DNA from: Nemophila menziesii
Taxonomy: Eukaryota > Streptophyta > Magnoliopsida > Boraginales > Hydrophyllaceae
Assembly: GCA_029959085.1 (NCBI GenBank)
Contig: JARWIR010000093.1
Coordinates: forward strand, 1,736,001 to 1,800,000
DNA: 64,000 nucleotides
Direction of reading: 5' to 3'
Below, piece after piece: positions 1 to 10,180 of this stretch. Every line of letters starts with the position of its first letter. Positions within the stretch are counted from its first letter, which is position 1. Both the position numbers and the translations under genes were made by a program. The notes under the pieces were generated by a model. It was not told where the DNA came from. It saw nothing but the letters and a program-made list of their open reading frames with translations, and searched no databases.

Positions 1-1
1 T

Positions 2-1191
2 CCAAACATTATGACAAGAATTGCGAAGTTGAAGGACTTTTCAAAAGGTTGGATTCCTACATTTGCTGGAAATGGTATATTTGCAGTGATCAATGGAACT
101 CACAAACATGGAGTGAATTTGCTGAACATGGAATGTAGCTGTGGGATGTTCCAGTTGACATGTACTTTTTATATCAGTGCAATTTAAAATATTTTATATA
201 GTGAAAATCTTTATCTAATCATCAAATATAATACATCTTATCTTAATAGGATATCCTTGTTCACATGCCTTAGCATGCATATACAAATATAGGAAGGTGG
301 TGGAGGATTACATACACCCTTGTTATCACAAGGTTACTTACATGAAGGCATATGAGCATGTGATACACCCGGTTCCCGGACCACATGATTATATTCAGAC
401 AAATTTGCAGCCATTTGGTCCACCTTTGGTAAAGAAAAAAGCAGGTAGGACCAAAAAGATGTGAAGAAAAGGTATTGATGAAGGTGGACGTGGAACCAAG
501 CCACAAGAAGTCTCAACTAGGAAAGGGTTGAAGATTACTTGTATGAATTGCCTTCAGACTGGCCATAATAGGTCCAAGTGCAACAATCCAACACATCCTA
601 ACAGTAAATTGAATAAGGTAACCCAATTCCAATTAAATATATTTTGTAAGTTGTATGTGATTACATGAGATGTGTATTAACTTTCACTCAACATACCAGG
701 TACCTAATGACACAGAATCAGTTGATCCACGTGTTGTTCCAGATGCACATGTAGATTCAAGTGTTGTTGATGATGCTTTAGTGGTTCCTAGTGGTGTTGG
801 TTTGGGTAGGGGAATAACTAGTGCTTTCGGTATGGGTAGGGGCAGTCGTGGTTCTTCTGGTTTGGGGAGGGGTTGTGGTGGTGCATCTGGTGTAGGTAAG
901 GGAAATCGTGGTGCTTCTGGTACGGGTAAAGGAAAAGGGGATGATTACACTATACTTGGTGGACCTCCACCACCAATTGGAACCACATCTGCAATGTTTG
1001 ATGGTGAGAGAAGCCAAGTTGTAAGAGAAGGTGTATCTGATGAAGAAGTTCCTCCTCCAGTTGGAAGATTTTACGATAGCTTCAGAAATGCCAAACTAAC
1101 TAGCCAACTTGGTGCCGATGATGAAACTTTGGCTGCTAAATTGAAGATATTGAAACATATGCACAAGAAGAGAAAATTATGGAAGCTTTGA
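2..1191 (+). pseudogene. Mutator-like (MULE) transposase, C-terminal part, inactivated
   Basis: Three exons can be read: 2-161, 250-617 and 700-1191. Exon 1 ends in the SWIM zinc-finger start (ECSCGMFQLT) and exon 2 resumes with GYPCSHALA, giving the C-x-C...C-x-H pattern of MuDR-family transposases. A zinc knuckle (CMNCLQTGHNRSKC) follows near 540-585, then a Gly/Arg/Ser-rich tail. Introns 162-249 and 618-699 have GT-AG ends. Two lesions are visible: splicing exon 1 to 2 gives TGA where GGA (Gly of LTGYPC) is expected, because base 161 is T, and TGA at 462-464 lies in frame. The catalytic domain lies off the left edge. By family knowledge this would be a DNA transposase; here it is a dead copy unless the junction is spliced differently. 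Confidence 0.82.
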
Positions 1192-2002
1192 ATTTTATGC
1201 AGAATAATGAAAATGGTTATTTTGTGTTTTGTGTTACGGATGTTTGGAATGTTAATTTGGATTAGATTTAGTTATTAGTAGGATCTTGCTTGAACTTAAA
1301 TTAGGTATATGGGATGAATGTGCAAGTTTTTGGATACTGTTACATGTTTAAGTGTGTATGTTTTAATTAATGAATTATATTTTGTTTAACAAGTATTATA
1401 TATTATGAAATTGCACCATTGGTCCTTGTGTATACACGTGTTTTTGTTAAATTATTTGAATCGCCAGGTTATTTGAAGGTTATTTGAAGTATGATGTGTG
1501 AAGGTTTTTTATAAAGGAAAGTGTTAAATTTTATAAAACTGCATGGTTGGTCCATGTGTTAGGAAAATCATGTATACCCATGATCTAACTAATAAGTTTT
1601 ATTTTAAATTAATGAGAAAGTGAGTTTAAAATATATATTTTAAACTATGAGCAGCCATATATTTTGTAAGATTTAGAAGATCAATTATACAAATAATAGA
1701 AAAGCTGTAATTTTTTAAAAGAAAATGAACGCACAGATGAGTTGGGTTGTTTTTATGTTTTCATATAATGATTTGGGGGTAAAATAGACTATTCAGCATG
1801 AAATTTAAATGATAAAATACAAAATTATTAAAACCAAACGCACTGGAGCGCGTGTATTACAAACTTGACAGAAAAATTAACGTATGGGGGTTTTGTGCCT
1901 ATAATAACCTACTTCATGGAGTTTTCGTGCTATTAAATAACCATATGGGGGTTTTCTGCTATACGATTCAGCACATGGGGGTTCTGTGCAATTAACTCTA
2001 TT
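1192..2002. repeat. MULE 3' flank with four degenerate 31-bp repeats
   Basis: No coding signal. From about 1877 to 1998 a unit of roughly 31 bp recurs four times with drift, each with a core like TATGGGGGTTTTGTGC followed by an AT-rich spacer. It stops abruptly where Athila-type sequence begins at about 2003. Subterminal repeats like this are common at MULE ends, so the MULE probably ends here and may have inserted into, or cut off, element A. The partner terminus is outside the window. Confidence 0.5.
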
Positions 2003-3111
2003 TCCCATAATGGTGGACCCACCACCCCAAACTCAAGCTCTACAACAATTGTCTATGCATCGCGATTCGAGTGCGGGTCATACGGAAAAAGTCCTATAAT
2101 CTAAAGGGATATGGCTTATAATGTGGCTAATAAAAAGGCTTTAGAAAGGCTAGAAGGGGCTGAGAAGAATATATAATAATAATAAAATGGACAGCAAGCT
2201 AAAAGGCAACAAGGGGCTTATGAAAGAACCGCCTTAATCACTTTCTAAACTATGCAATTTCGTCATTCTCTTACCTTTAGCATGTTCATTAAATGGGTTT
2301 AGCAACTAGCTTGGATCTCACGGCCTACACACCACTCATGGCTCCCTGAGATTGAACATACTTTCTATCGCATTGCTAACTAATCTTTTCTTTACTATCA
2401 ATGTGTGTTTTCCTGCAAATACTCAAAGCATACAAAATAAAGCAGCTCATAAACATACTACTTTCTATCATTAACTTACTAAGCTTATGCTTTCAAGCTA
2501 TTAAACACATTCTACATCTAATCCATCTCTTAAAAATTTCAAAATTTTTCAAATTTCTCTAAAAAACAGTAAATCACATAAAAATGGAGATGAGGGACAA
2601 CGAATCCCCACCCCCAACTCAAAAATGAGTCGTGTCCCCACGACTCGAAAAGACTCAATAAAATAAAAATAGCAAATAGTGCATATAGAGAAATGGTAAG
2701 GAAGAAAGAAAGCATACTCTTCGAGGCAATTGCCTCGCGTGCTTAATACCCAAGATAGGGTGCAGTGATTTCCTTGTATGTAAACTCCATGTATTACCAA
2801 TTTCGCTTTCCCTTACATCCTCTTGTGCTCCATCCCAATCAATAACACTTTATGATATCTTGATCTTGGGTTCTAGGTGTTTGATATGATTTGGGTGATT
2901 AAAACTTCTTTGTAGTGATGTAGGGAAGGATTTAGATTTGAATTCATGGTGATTTGGTTGTGTTTTGATGGTTGGTGAAGGTTTGAATGAGCTTTAATGG
3001 AGTTGGGAGAGGTTTGGAGAAGAAAAAGAGGCTTAAGGATTTGTAATTTCGGAATAATACCTAATTTCCTCCCTTTATAAGCTCAAAACGCAACTTTTTC
3101 TCTCTCCAGCG

Positions 3112-3390
3112 GCTTCGTGCGGACCATGGTGCGGACTAGGGGGTAGTCCGCAGGGGTACCCCGCGGCTCTGTAGCATCCTTCGTCAAAATACCCGTGGCA
3201 GCAACCCCGTGGCACGTGTTTTTGGCTTGCGGTGTAGGGCACGGACTAGGGTCCGGTGTACCGCAGCCAACAGCTCCAATTTTTTTCGTCTCTGGATAAA
3301 ACACGTGGCTCTACCCCGTGGCACGGGTTTCTCTTCTGCGGTGCACCGCGGCTGAGGTCCGGTGTACCGCACTCGGCAAAAACCTCCCCA
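3112..3390. repeat. GC-rich palindromic tandem island of element A
   Basis: Two units with a period near 110 bp can be aligned: ACCCCGTGGCACG at 3204 and 3313, GTCCGGTGTACCGCA at about 3250 and 3358, and CCAACAGCT at about 3268 and 3388. The units are rich in short palindromes (CCGCGG, GGTACC, CACGTG). The island stands out from AT-rich flanks and lies between the ORF and the 3' region, as islands do in B and D. Chance short ORFs here are not genes. Confidence 0.7.
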
Positions 3391-3702
3391 ACAGCTAGAT
3401 CTCGAAAAGTTATGCAGTTTAGGCTCAAAGATCACCTGATTTCGACATCCGAGCGCAAAGATATGACTTGCCGAAGTTTCTCCGTTCCGAGAAATTTTGC
3501 TCGCTTCCCAAACTCGATTTCTCCAATACCTGAGCATCAAAAACACTAATACCTTCCTCAATAATGCACTATCAACTAAAAAAATACGTAAACTAAATAA
3601 TATACACTAAAAAAAACTAAACTAAGAAAGCAATTAAAGCTTGGGGTGTCTCCCAAGAGCACTTTTATTTAACGTCATTTAAAGTTTGACGGGTTACCTC
3701 CA

Positions 3703-4914
3703 TTATCCCTTGAGTATGTAACCTTTCCAGCAGTGAGTGAGGTTATGTATGTCTACAATTCGCAGCTTTTGACCTCTCGAAGGTTGTATCTCTATTAATT
3801 TTGGTGTTACTACTCGAGTAACAACAAATGGTCCCATCCACTCATTTTTGAAACCTCGTGGCCTATTCTCTTGTTTGGAGGCCTTCCAAGCAACCATGGT
3901 TCCGACCCCAAACTCATCTTTAGCTTTCTTCTTCACAGGTTCATGGTGGTGGTCCTTCTCTTTAACCTCTTTAGATACTTCTGGAACAATGGGGAACTCA
4001 AGTGGCTCCTCCTCTAGAATTTTGTCTAAAACAAGGGATGTTTCAGAACTTGCTTTTGTTATTAGGGCCACGTCTTCAACCTCGATCTCTACACTCGCAT
4101 TCTCCTTTGTTTCTGGAATAGGTTCTATGAATACTTGTTGCGGTGTGAGTTCTTTTGTATCAACTTCAAGCATTTGGGTGTAGGTTTTGTCTTTACACAC
4201 CTCTACAAATGCTTTATCGATATCACCGTTTGAATGATTCGTCGTTATTGGATTAGGAGGTGACATCAATGGAGTGCTAGGTGGTGAATCCATCCTAGTA
4301 TCTTCTTCTTCTATCTCTTTTCTAACCAGGACCTCAATATTTACTTCCTCTAAACGCGTCTTGGCTGGTTTTTCCATGGATGTAATTGTCCCTTTACAAG
4401 ATTTAATTTCAATTTCGACTCCATTACCAACAATTGACTCATCTATGCTTAGCGTGGTTGATTCTTCTATTGTTGGAATCTCTAGTTCACTAGGTGCAAC
4501 TTGTGGCGATTCCACTTCCTCCTCTTCTTGAAGGCTAAACTCTGTAGCTACGTCGAACCAAACATCGCTATCAATTTGAATGGCTTCATCGTCTAAATTT
4601 ATACTTTGGCCAGTTTGCATAGATGGTCCTTGTTGTAATTGCTCAATTGTTTCTGTGAGTTGCGTTAATCGCTGCTCCATTAATTGATGGCTTTGTTGCA
4701 TGACTTGCACTAATGATATGATAGCATCGATTTTCGCATTACTCTTTATTATGTTATCCTCTATGGCCTTCATGAAACAACTGAGGGAGTCCTCCAACTT
4801 CCTGAGCCTGTCATAATGATCTGTCAAGCTCTTGCATGTCAAGTCCATGAATTTGTGTACTGGCATATAACAGGTCGGTTTTGGAATTGGCTCTTGATAG
4901 AGGGAAATCTCCAT
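3703..4914 (-). CDS. Coiled-coil protein fused to orphan integrase C-terminal (GPF) module
   Basis: 403 aa from the ATG at 4914; an upstream in-frame ATG at 4971 is possible, but MEISLYQEPIPKP fits better because its leader aligns with the gag leader of element B. Residues 25-105 are heptad-rich (RLRKLEDSLSCFMK...LMEQRLTQLTETIEQLQQ), probably a coiled coil. Residues 110-330 are acidic and low complexity. The last 75 residues read GVGTMVAWK...EWMGPFVVTRV...HNLTHCWKGY, matching the integrase C-terminal module of element D (FKVGQMVL...WSGLFVVTKV) and the orphan copy in B. There is no HHCC finger and no DDE core. The frame is open over its full length, unlike most coding regions nearby. Function unknown; a chromatin- or nucleic-acid-binding role is inferred from the module only. 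Confidence 0.7.
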   Translation of the reverse strand: MEISLYQEPIPKPTCYMPVHKFMDLTCKSLTDHYDRLRKLEDSLSCFMKAIEDNIIKSNAKIDAIISLVQVMQQSHQLMEQRLTQLTETIEQLQQGPSMQTGQSINLDDEAIQIDSDVWFDVATEFSLQEEEEVESPQVAPSELEIPTIEESTTLSIDESIVGNGVEIEIKSCKGTITSMEKPAKTRLEEVNIEVLVRKEIEEEDTRMDSPPSTPLMSPPNPITTNHSNGDIDKAFVEVCKDKTYTQMLEVDTKELTPQQVFIEPIPETKENASVEIEVEDVALITKASSETSLVLDKILEEEPLEFPIVPEVSKEVKEKDHHHEPVKKKAKDEFGVGTMVAWKASKQENRPRGFKNEWMGPFVVTRVVTPKLIEIQPSRGQKLRIVDIHNLTHCWKGYILKG

Positions 4915-5020
4915 ACCTAAAGGAAAACCTGAAAAGAGACTAAAACAAAACAAACGTAAAACTGAAAACAACTAAAACTACTAACCTAACTTAAACACAA
5001 AATAAAATAACCGCTTTAAA

Positions 5021-5038
5021 TCCCCGGCAGCGGCGCCA
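5021..5038 (-). other. Second (internal) copy of the tRNA-Asp primer-binding site
   Basis: This is an exact copy of the 18-base site at 5103-5120, in the same orientation, followed at 5045 by TGGTGGTG, which resembles the terminal LTR bases of element B. A 58-bp spacer separates the repeated blocks. It looks like a leftover LTR end plus PBS from a template switch or recombination. Confidence 0.65.
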
Positions 5039-5102
5039 AAAACTTGGTGGTGCTGCTGGGGTTTTAAAATCGATCAGATCACAATAGAATAACTAAAATA
5101 AA

Positions 5103-5120
5103 TCCCCGGCAGCGGCGCCA
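5103..5120 (-). other. Primer-binding site of element A (tRNA-Asp)
   Basis: On the minus strand the site reads TGGCGCCGCTGCCGGGGA, which pairs with the 3' end of plant tRNA-Asp with one mismatch as I recall that tRNA. It lies six bases inside the LTR end at 5127, the same spacing as in element B. An Asp primer is typical of the Athila group of Ty3/gypsy elements. Confidence 0.8.
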
Positions 5121-5126
5121 AAAACT

Positions 5127-6887
5127 TGGTGAGTCCTTGTGTGTTATAAAATAATGAAATAAAAGCAAAGGAATAAAGGATCCACAGACCGCAAGTGTAC
5201 GGGTCGTACCAAGTAATAGATAAGTAAATACGGGATTATCGTCTCCACAGGGATTTAAGAAGTTATTCTAAATTCGTGTTCAATATCAGAATAGATAGTT
5301 TTAATTGCTTTAAATAAATAGATAAATAATAAAGGTGTTTGTTTTTTTTAATTAACTAAATAATAAAATAGACAATAAAATAAACAATTAATAATTATGC
5401 AAGAAAGATAAGGATATGCAAGTATGAATCTATCCTATTGAATCTATGATTATTAAGAATAAGGGTGAATGGGAAATCTCACAATAGTCGGGAATCTACT
5501 ATCTCCTAGCCCCCGTCAGGGTGGACCTAAGAGTTATCCTACGGTATTACAAACCCCGTCAGGGCGATTATAAGCTACTTTCATATGAATACTATTTTAC
5601 CTCATTGGCTACGTGGTTAGTCAAGCCCGTCAGGGTCAAATAACGGATACCACGCGTCTATATTCTATGTCTGTAATTAAACCCCCCGTCAAGGTGATCC
5701 ATACGCCACTATATGGAATAGCCTAATTACTAAAACCTACCCTTGATTCGCGACGTCAATGATAGTGAATAAGCACAAGAATATAGTCAATGGAAATTAA
5801 GAACCAATTCAATTAAATACAAAAATCCCAGATTCAAATTAAAACAAAAAAACAATAATCAATGGTTCATATAATTACAATCCTAAAGAGAAATTATGCA
5901 TAAATAAACTTCTTGAATAATTAGCTTAGAAATACCTCAAAGACAAAATAGATCTAATACTAATTACCAAAGAATAGAGATGGAGAAGTGTTGAATTAAT
6001 GAAATTAAGCTTTAGCTCTTGCTTCTTCCTCCTCTAGATCCTCTTGATTGCTTCTATGATGATTTATGTGTGTGTATTAAGCTTATGCAGCCAAGAGATG
6101 ATTTTCTAAGGTTTAGAGCTGGTATTTATAGGTGTTAGGTCGAATTACTTGGAGTGGAAGACAAGTCAAGGACTCTTTAATTCGTAGCCCTAAAATCTAG
6201 AAAAGGTAAGATTCTGCTGCTGATTTGATTTGGTCATATCTTTTTCAATACTTATTCGTTTGAGAAGTTCCAATATATGAAACCACTTGTCTTGGAAAGC
6301 TCTTTCTATTGGTGCAGACCACTCGCCCAAATTCCTAGCCAATCATAAGTTATGGACTGATCTTTAAAACGTGGCTGGAATTTCAGATTCATAAGACAGC
6401 TTTTCCTTTTCCTAATTGGACTCTACTTCCTTCTATCTCCAGATTTCTTCAAGATCTTCTTTCCTTATCTCCTTAGAATTGATTTAGCATCTAATTTATT
6501 TCCATATTATCTCTAAAGCTTCACATTAAATAAATAATTAAACCGCATATGCTTCATAAAATAATAAATCATTAAATCAAGACATAGAAATAGGAAAGTG
6601 CAATTTAAATTCAGGAAACTCGATTAAGCACACTAGAAATATTCTAAGACTTTAATTCTCACTTCTCCTCCTTGGATTGGTTTCTCATGAAATTCATAAA
6701 CCTACTAACTTTGCACTAAAAATAAGTAAATTAACGCACAAAAGCTCTATAAATGCAAATAGTCTAATTCCAAGGGGAGAAAGTGTAATATGACGATTTA
6801 AGCATAAAAGTCAATATAAAAAGACCATTTTCATCCTAAAATGATGTCTCCTAAGTGATTATATTTAGACCAAAAAGGGAGACATCA
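5127..6887 (-). repeat. 5' LTR of element A (1,761 bp)
   Basis: On the minus strand it starts TGATGTCTCCC and ends GGACTCACCA, so TG...CA termini. It contains four CCCGTCAGGG-like motifs (about 5511, 5554, 5625, 5683) and a terminal hairpin (6842-6851 with 6878-6887). Its length and sequence match the plus-strand LTR at 54129-55885 more closely than the other LTRs in the window. The short ORFs inside are not supported as genes. Confidence 0.85.
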
Positions 6888-6899
6888 GACGGTTAATGA

Positions 6900-8440
6900 C
6901 AAATAAATACATTTGATGCAAGAGCTAATTAGGGGTTATAATATCACGAGAAAATCACCATGGTGTACGATTAAGGTCGGTTTATGTAAAGCGTATGTTG
7001 GGAATTTAACACGAGGTACTTCGAGGGATGAATTTTTCGTCGAGGTACATCACTTGGCTCATCGCTTGTGTAACAACTATGTCTTATTCGGTTTCTATAA
7101 ATGAAGTATACATGACTTTTTCAAAGGCAAGAAGGGATTAAGGAAAAGGGACCTCTTATTCCCTTACATATTCATTATTTGCTTAGAATATCTTTCGAGA
7201 ATTATTTGAAGGGCCACAGAAAAACCACTATACAGGTACCATCTGAAGTGCGAGGGACTCAAAATAACTCACTTAGCATTTGCGGACGACCTTATGTTAC
7301 TCGCCAGGGGTAATTCTAATTCAATGGGTATATTAATGGGGGTGCCTAGGAAACCTTGTAAAAAGACTAGGGCTGAATTTAAACGTCTTAAAGTAGAATA
7401 TTTATATGACGAGTGTTGCGGGACAAGACATTTCGGTGATTGAGAATACTACACAATTTCAAAAGGTTGAGTTTCCATTTCAACTTAGGGGTTCCGCTAG
7501 CGGTATCCGGGTTAAAGGTCAGACACTTCAAAGACTTATTAGATAAATTTGCTAAGTATGTGAAAGCAAGGGAGGTAAATTTTTTATCTTATGCAGGGAG
7601 ATTGGAAGTAATACGTTTGGTGCTCGAGGGAGTAGTAAGTTTCTGGTTCTCTATCTTTGCGGTCCCGATCACGGTCTAGGAGAGAATTATTAAAATATTT
7701 CGTAATTTTCTTTGGGTTTCAAATAATCCATCAATCTCGTGGACACTATATGCTTGCCGAAATTTGAGGGGGTCTTGGACTTAGAGAGCTAGGTGCTTGA
7801 AACACGACCTTACTCTCTAAAATTCTGTGGCGTATAAGCAAAAAGGAAGACTCTATACGGATCAAGTGGATCCACGAAGAATATTCGATGTCAAAGAACG
7901 TTTGGACGGGGAAAAGGCATGATCGGGACTTCTAACTTTTCAAGAAACTTTGTTGTATAAAACAAACTATTAATTCGATTTCAAAGTACAAGCTTGAAGT
8001 AACCGATCTAACGAAATTGAGGCAAATAAATACAGTAACTACTGCCGTTGTTATGAATGGGAGTTTTGAAACAAATAAAGTTACTAAAGTGCTAGCTTCA
8101 TGGTATATATTTAAGGGAACCACAGGTACAGTTGCTACAAGTCATAATCAGTCCTGGAAAGCATTTAAAAAGAAGCACCTGCAAAACCTTAGGCGAAAAC
8201 AATTTGGAAATTCTTCATAATTCCGAAACATTCTGTGGTTGTTTGGGTGGCTAGTCTTGGACGGCCGAAGACGAAAGAATAGACTTGTATACATGGAATA
8301 TTATTAGTAGCATTTATATGATCTCGAAATATTGTAAACCATTTTTTAGTAGAGATTGTAATAGAGTAGCGGACTGGTTAGCTAAATATAAGCTAGATGG
8401 CAACATATTTAGCTCACACTTAAATAATATCCTAGTAGGG
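6900..8440 (+). pseudogene. Decayed LINE reverse transcriptase / RNase H fragment
   Basis: Stretches in shifting frames match plant L1-type ORF2: ELIRGYN...CTIKVGLCKAYV near 6920-7000, KITHLAFADDLMLLARG near 7265-7310 (the catalytic FADD box), LSYAGRLEVIRLVLEGV near 7585-7640, the FRNFLW segment near 7700, and RDCNRVADWLA near 8355-8385 at the end of an RNase H domain. Many stops and frameshifts separate them. Element A abuts its left end at 6887, so A may have inserted into it; the matching left half is not in the window. Confidence 0.75.
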
Positions 8441-8650
8441 TAGCGGTTATATTGTATGAAAAGTCTTTACCCTCGAATATTAGCTAACTTGATTAATATT
8501 TATAAAGGAAAAGTTTGGAAAAAAAAGAACTACAATAGTTCTTGATAATGAGAAATACATTTTGGCGGGAAAGAGGATTCCATGAGATACACAAGAGATG
8601 GATCATGATGCTCGTTGTTACTGATGACCGTTGGATGGAACTAAATGCAT

Positions 8651-8895
8651 AAATTATGGAAAATCAATTATTTGTCAACTATAGATACTAGAGTAGAGAA
8701 AGAATCAGAAATATCTACAAAATTACTCATTGAATTAATAAATTAGGGGCGACATTATTCAATAATTTTCTTAAATTATAGAAAATCAATTAATCGTCAA
8801 CTACATTGATACTTAAATAGAGAAAGAATCTGAAAATCTACAAAAATACTCCATTGAATGAATAAATTAGGGGCGACATTATTCAATAATTTTCT
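8651..8895. repeat. Tandem duplication (2 x about 122 bp) upstream of the GeBP-like gene
   Basis: Copy 1 starts near 8651 and copy 2 near 8773; both contain AGAGAAAGAATC and the 3' block AAATTAGGGGCGACATTATT followed by CAATAATTTTC. They differ by a few substitutions and small indels. The second copy ends about 120 bp before the ATG of the next gene, so the duplication doubles part of its promoter region. Confidence 0.8.
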
Positions 8896-8934
8896 CTAGT
8901 ATTGATTGATATATACGGAACGTCAAAAAGAAAA

Positions 8935-8946
8935 TTATATATATAG
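8935..8946 (+). promoter_or_regulatory. Possible TATA box of the GeBP-like gene
   Basis: TTATATATATAG lies about 70-80 bases upstream of the chosen ATG, followed by a CT-rich leader (TCTTTCTCTATTTTCTTCC) typical of plant 5' UTRs. There is no transcript evidence. Confidence 0.35.
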
Positions 8947-9016
8947 TCTTTCTCTATTTTCTTCCAGAACCTACATACGTCTGTTATCCCAATATTTTCA
9001 CACACACTCTATTTCG

Positions 9017-10180
9017 ATGGCCAAGAACCTTGAAAATGAATCTGAATCCGAATCCGAAGAGTCTGTAGAAAAAGTATCAGAGTCTAGTGAAGACAATATT
9101 AGTCCTCTACCCACAACTAATCTCTCTGAGGGTTCAATCTCCAAAAAGTTATCTAGCCCTAACCAAGACAAAAAAACTCTTCTACCCAAAACAAATAACA
9201 AGTCACCAAGCTCTTCTTCGGATTCAGAATCAGAAAATGAATCTGAAAGTAAAAATATGAAGAAAAGGCAAAAAACTGATGTGCCAAGCTCGAACAAATT
9301 AAGTACCCCATCTGGGTCTTCTTCTGCAGATTCTGAATCAAAAGGTAAACGTGGAAGTGATAATATAATTAATAAAAAAACTAGTTTGCCTATCTCCAAC
9401 AAGGAACCTGTCTCATCTTCTTCATTTCCAAAGAAGAAGAGGCAAAAAACTGATGTGTCGCCTATTTCCATCTCCAACAAATCGCCTATCCCATCCGAAG
9501 AAGAATCTGCAGAAGAATCTAAAAAGGAATCTGTAGAAGAATCTGAAAAAGAATCTGAAGAAGAATCGGGAAGTGAATATCAAAGCAAGAAGGTGGAAAG
9601 AGGAAAATTGGATCAAGAAAGACAACTTTTTAAGAGGTTTTGGACTGAAGAAGAAGAGATATTCATTCTCAAAGGAATACCAGAATACTCTACCCAAGAG
9701 GTAGAAGAAACAGAACCAATAATTAATTATGATACTTTTCTCAAATATATTAATGAATCGTTGGGTAAAAAGGTGATAAAAAAGCAGTTACAAGATAAAG
9801 TTAGAAGGTTGAAAAAGAAGTTTGGCAGTACAAAACCAAATGGAAAGCCAAAGATATATGAGAAGCAACATGACCAAACCTGCTATGAGTTGTGCAAAGC
9901 TATTTGGGGGGGAATGAATAATAACAAAACTAGTGTTAAAAATGGTGTTGTTAATGGTGTAAAAGCTTCTGATGGATGTTTGGGTTATATGAATGTGAAT
10001 ATGAATATGGAGGAGTGGATTATGAATGATGGGTTGAAGATGGTGAATGTTAAGAAGAGGCAAGAGTTAGATAAGAAGTGGAAGAAGGTTAAGGAGGAAG
10101 AGCTTGAGGTGTTCATGAAGAAGACGGAGTTAAAGATTGAACAAGCGAAGTTGATTTTGGCTTCTATGAGGAACAGTTAA
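9017..10180 (+). CDS. GeBP/STOREKEEPER-like transcription factor (DUF573 family)
   Basis: 387 aa, single exon. The start is MAKNLENESESESEE at 9017; an in-frame ATG at 8906 lies in the leader-like AT/CT region and is less likely. Residues 1-195 are low complexity, very rich in Ser, Glu and Lys, with two copies of a nuclear-localisation-like KKRQKTDV motif. Residues about 200-300 form the family's DNA-binding domain: LFKRFWTEEEEIFILKGI, then Y-x-x-FL-x-x-I, a basic KKQLQDKVRRLKKKF stretch and ...YELCKAIWG. The C-terminus (KKRQELDKKWKKVKEEELEVF...) is a probable leucine-zipper-like helix for dimerisation. Family members are plant-specific nuclear regulators. The gene is intact and lacks introns, as is usual for the family. 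The target genes cannot be told from sequence. Confidence 0.9.
   Translation: MAKNLENESESESEESVEKVSESSEDNISPLPTTNLSEGSISKKLSSPNQDKKTLLPKTNNKSPSSSSDSESENESESKNMKKRQKTDVPSSNKLSTPSGSSSADSESKGKRGSDNIINKKTSLPISNKEPVSSSSFPKKKRQKTDVSPISISNKSPIPSEEESAEESKKESVEESEKESEEESGSEYQSKKVERGKLDQERQLFKRFWTEEEEIFILKGIPEYSTQEVEETEPIINYDTFLKYINESLGKKVIKKQLQDKVRRLKKKFGSTKPNGKPKIYEKQHDQTCYELCKAIWGGMNNNKTSVKNGVVNGVKASDGCLGYMNVNMNMEEWIMNDGLKMVNVKKRQELDKKWKKVKEEELEVFMKKTELKIEQAKLILASMRNS

Larger units (their letters stand above)
2003..6887 (-). mobile_element. Non-autonomous Athila-like LTR retrotransposon 'A' (5' part, truncated)
   Basis: Read on the minus strand: 5' LTR (6887-5127), a primer-binding site complementary to tRNA-Asp (5120-5103) duplicated at 5038-5021, one long ORF (4914-3703), a GC-rich repeat island (about 3390-3112), then a 3' region with stretches shared with elements B and D, such as the motif CCACCACCCCAAACTCAAGC near 2020 and a GAGTCGTG...CACGACTC inverted repeat near 2627. 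Homology stops at about 2003 against the MULE terminus and no 3' LTR is present. There is no protease, reverse transcriptase, RNase H or integrase core, so it could only move with enzymes supplied by a relative. Confidence 0.8.

Noticed and set aside
362..380. CCGGTTCCCGG resembling the element B palindrome
   Set aside because: It is part of the MULE transposase coding exon (HPVPGPHD); the similarity is short and coincidental.
3184..3561. Minus-strand 125-codon frame over the element A island
   Set aside because: Composition comes from the GC-rich tandem units; no domain and no counterpart in B or D.
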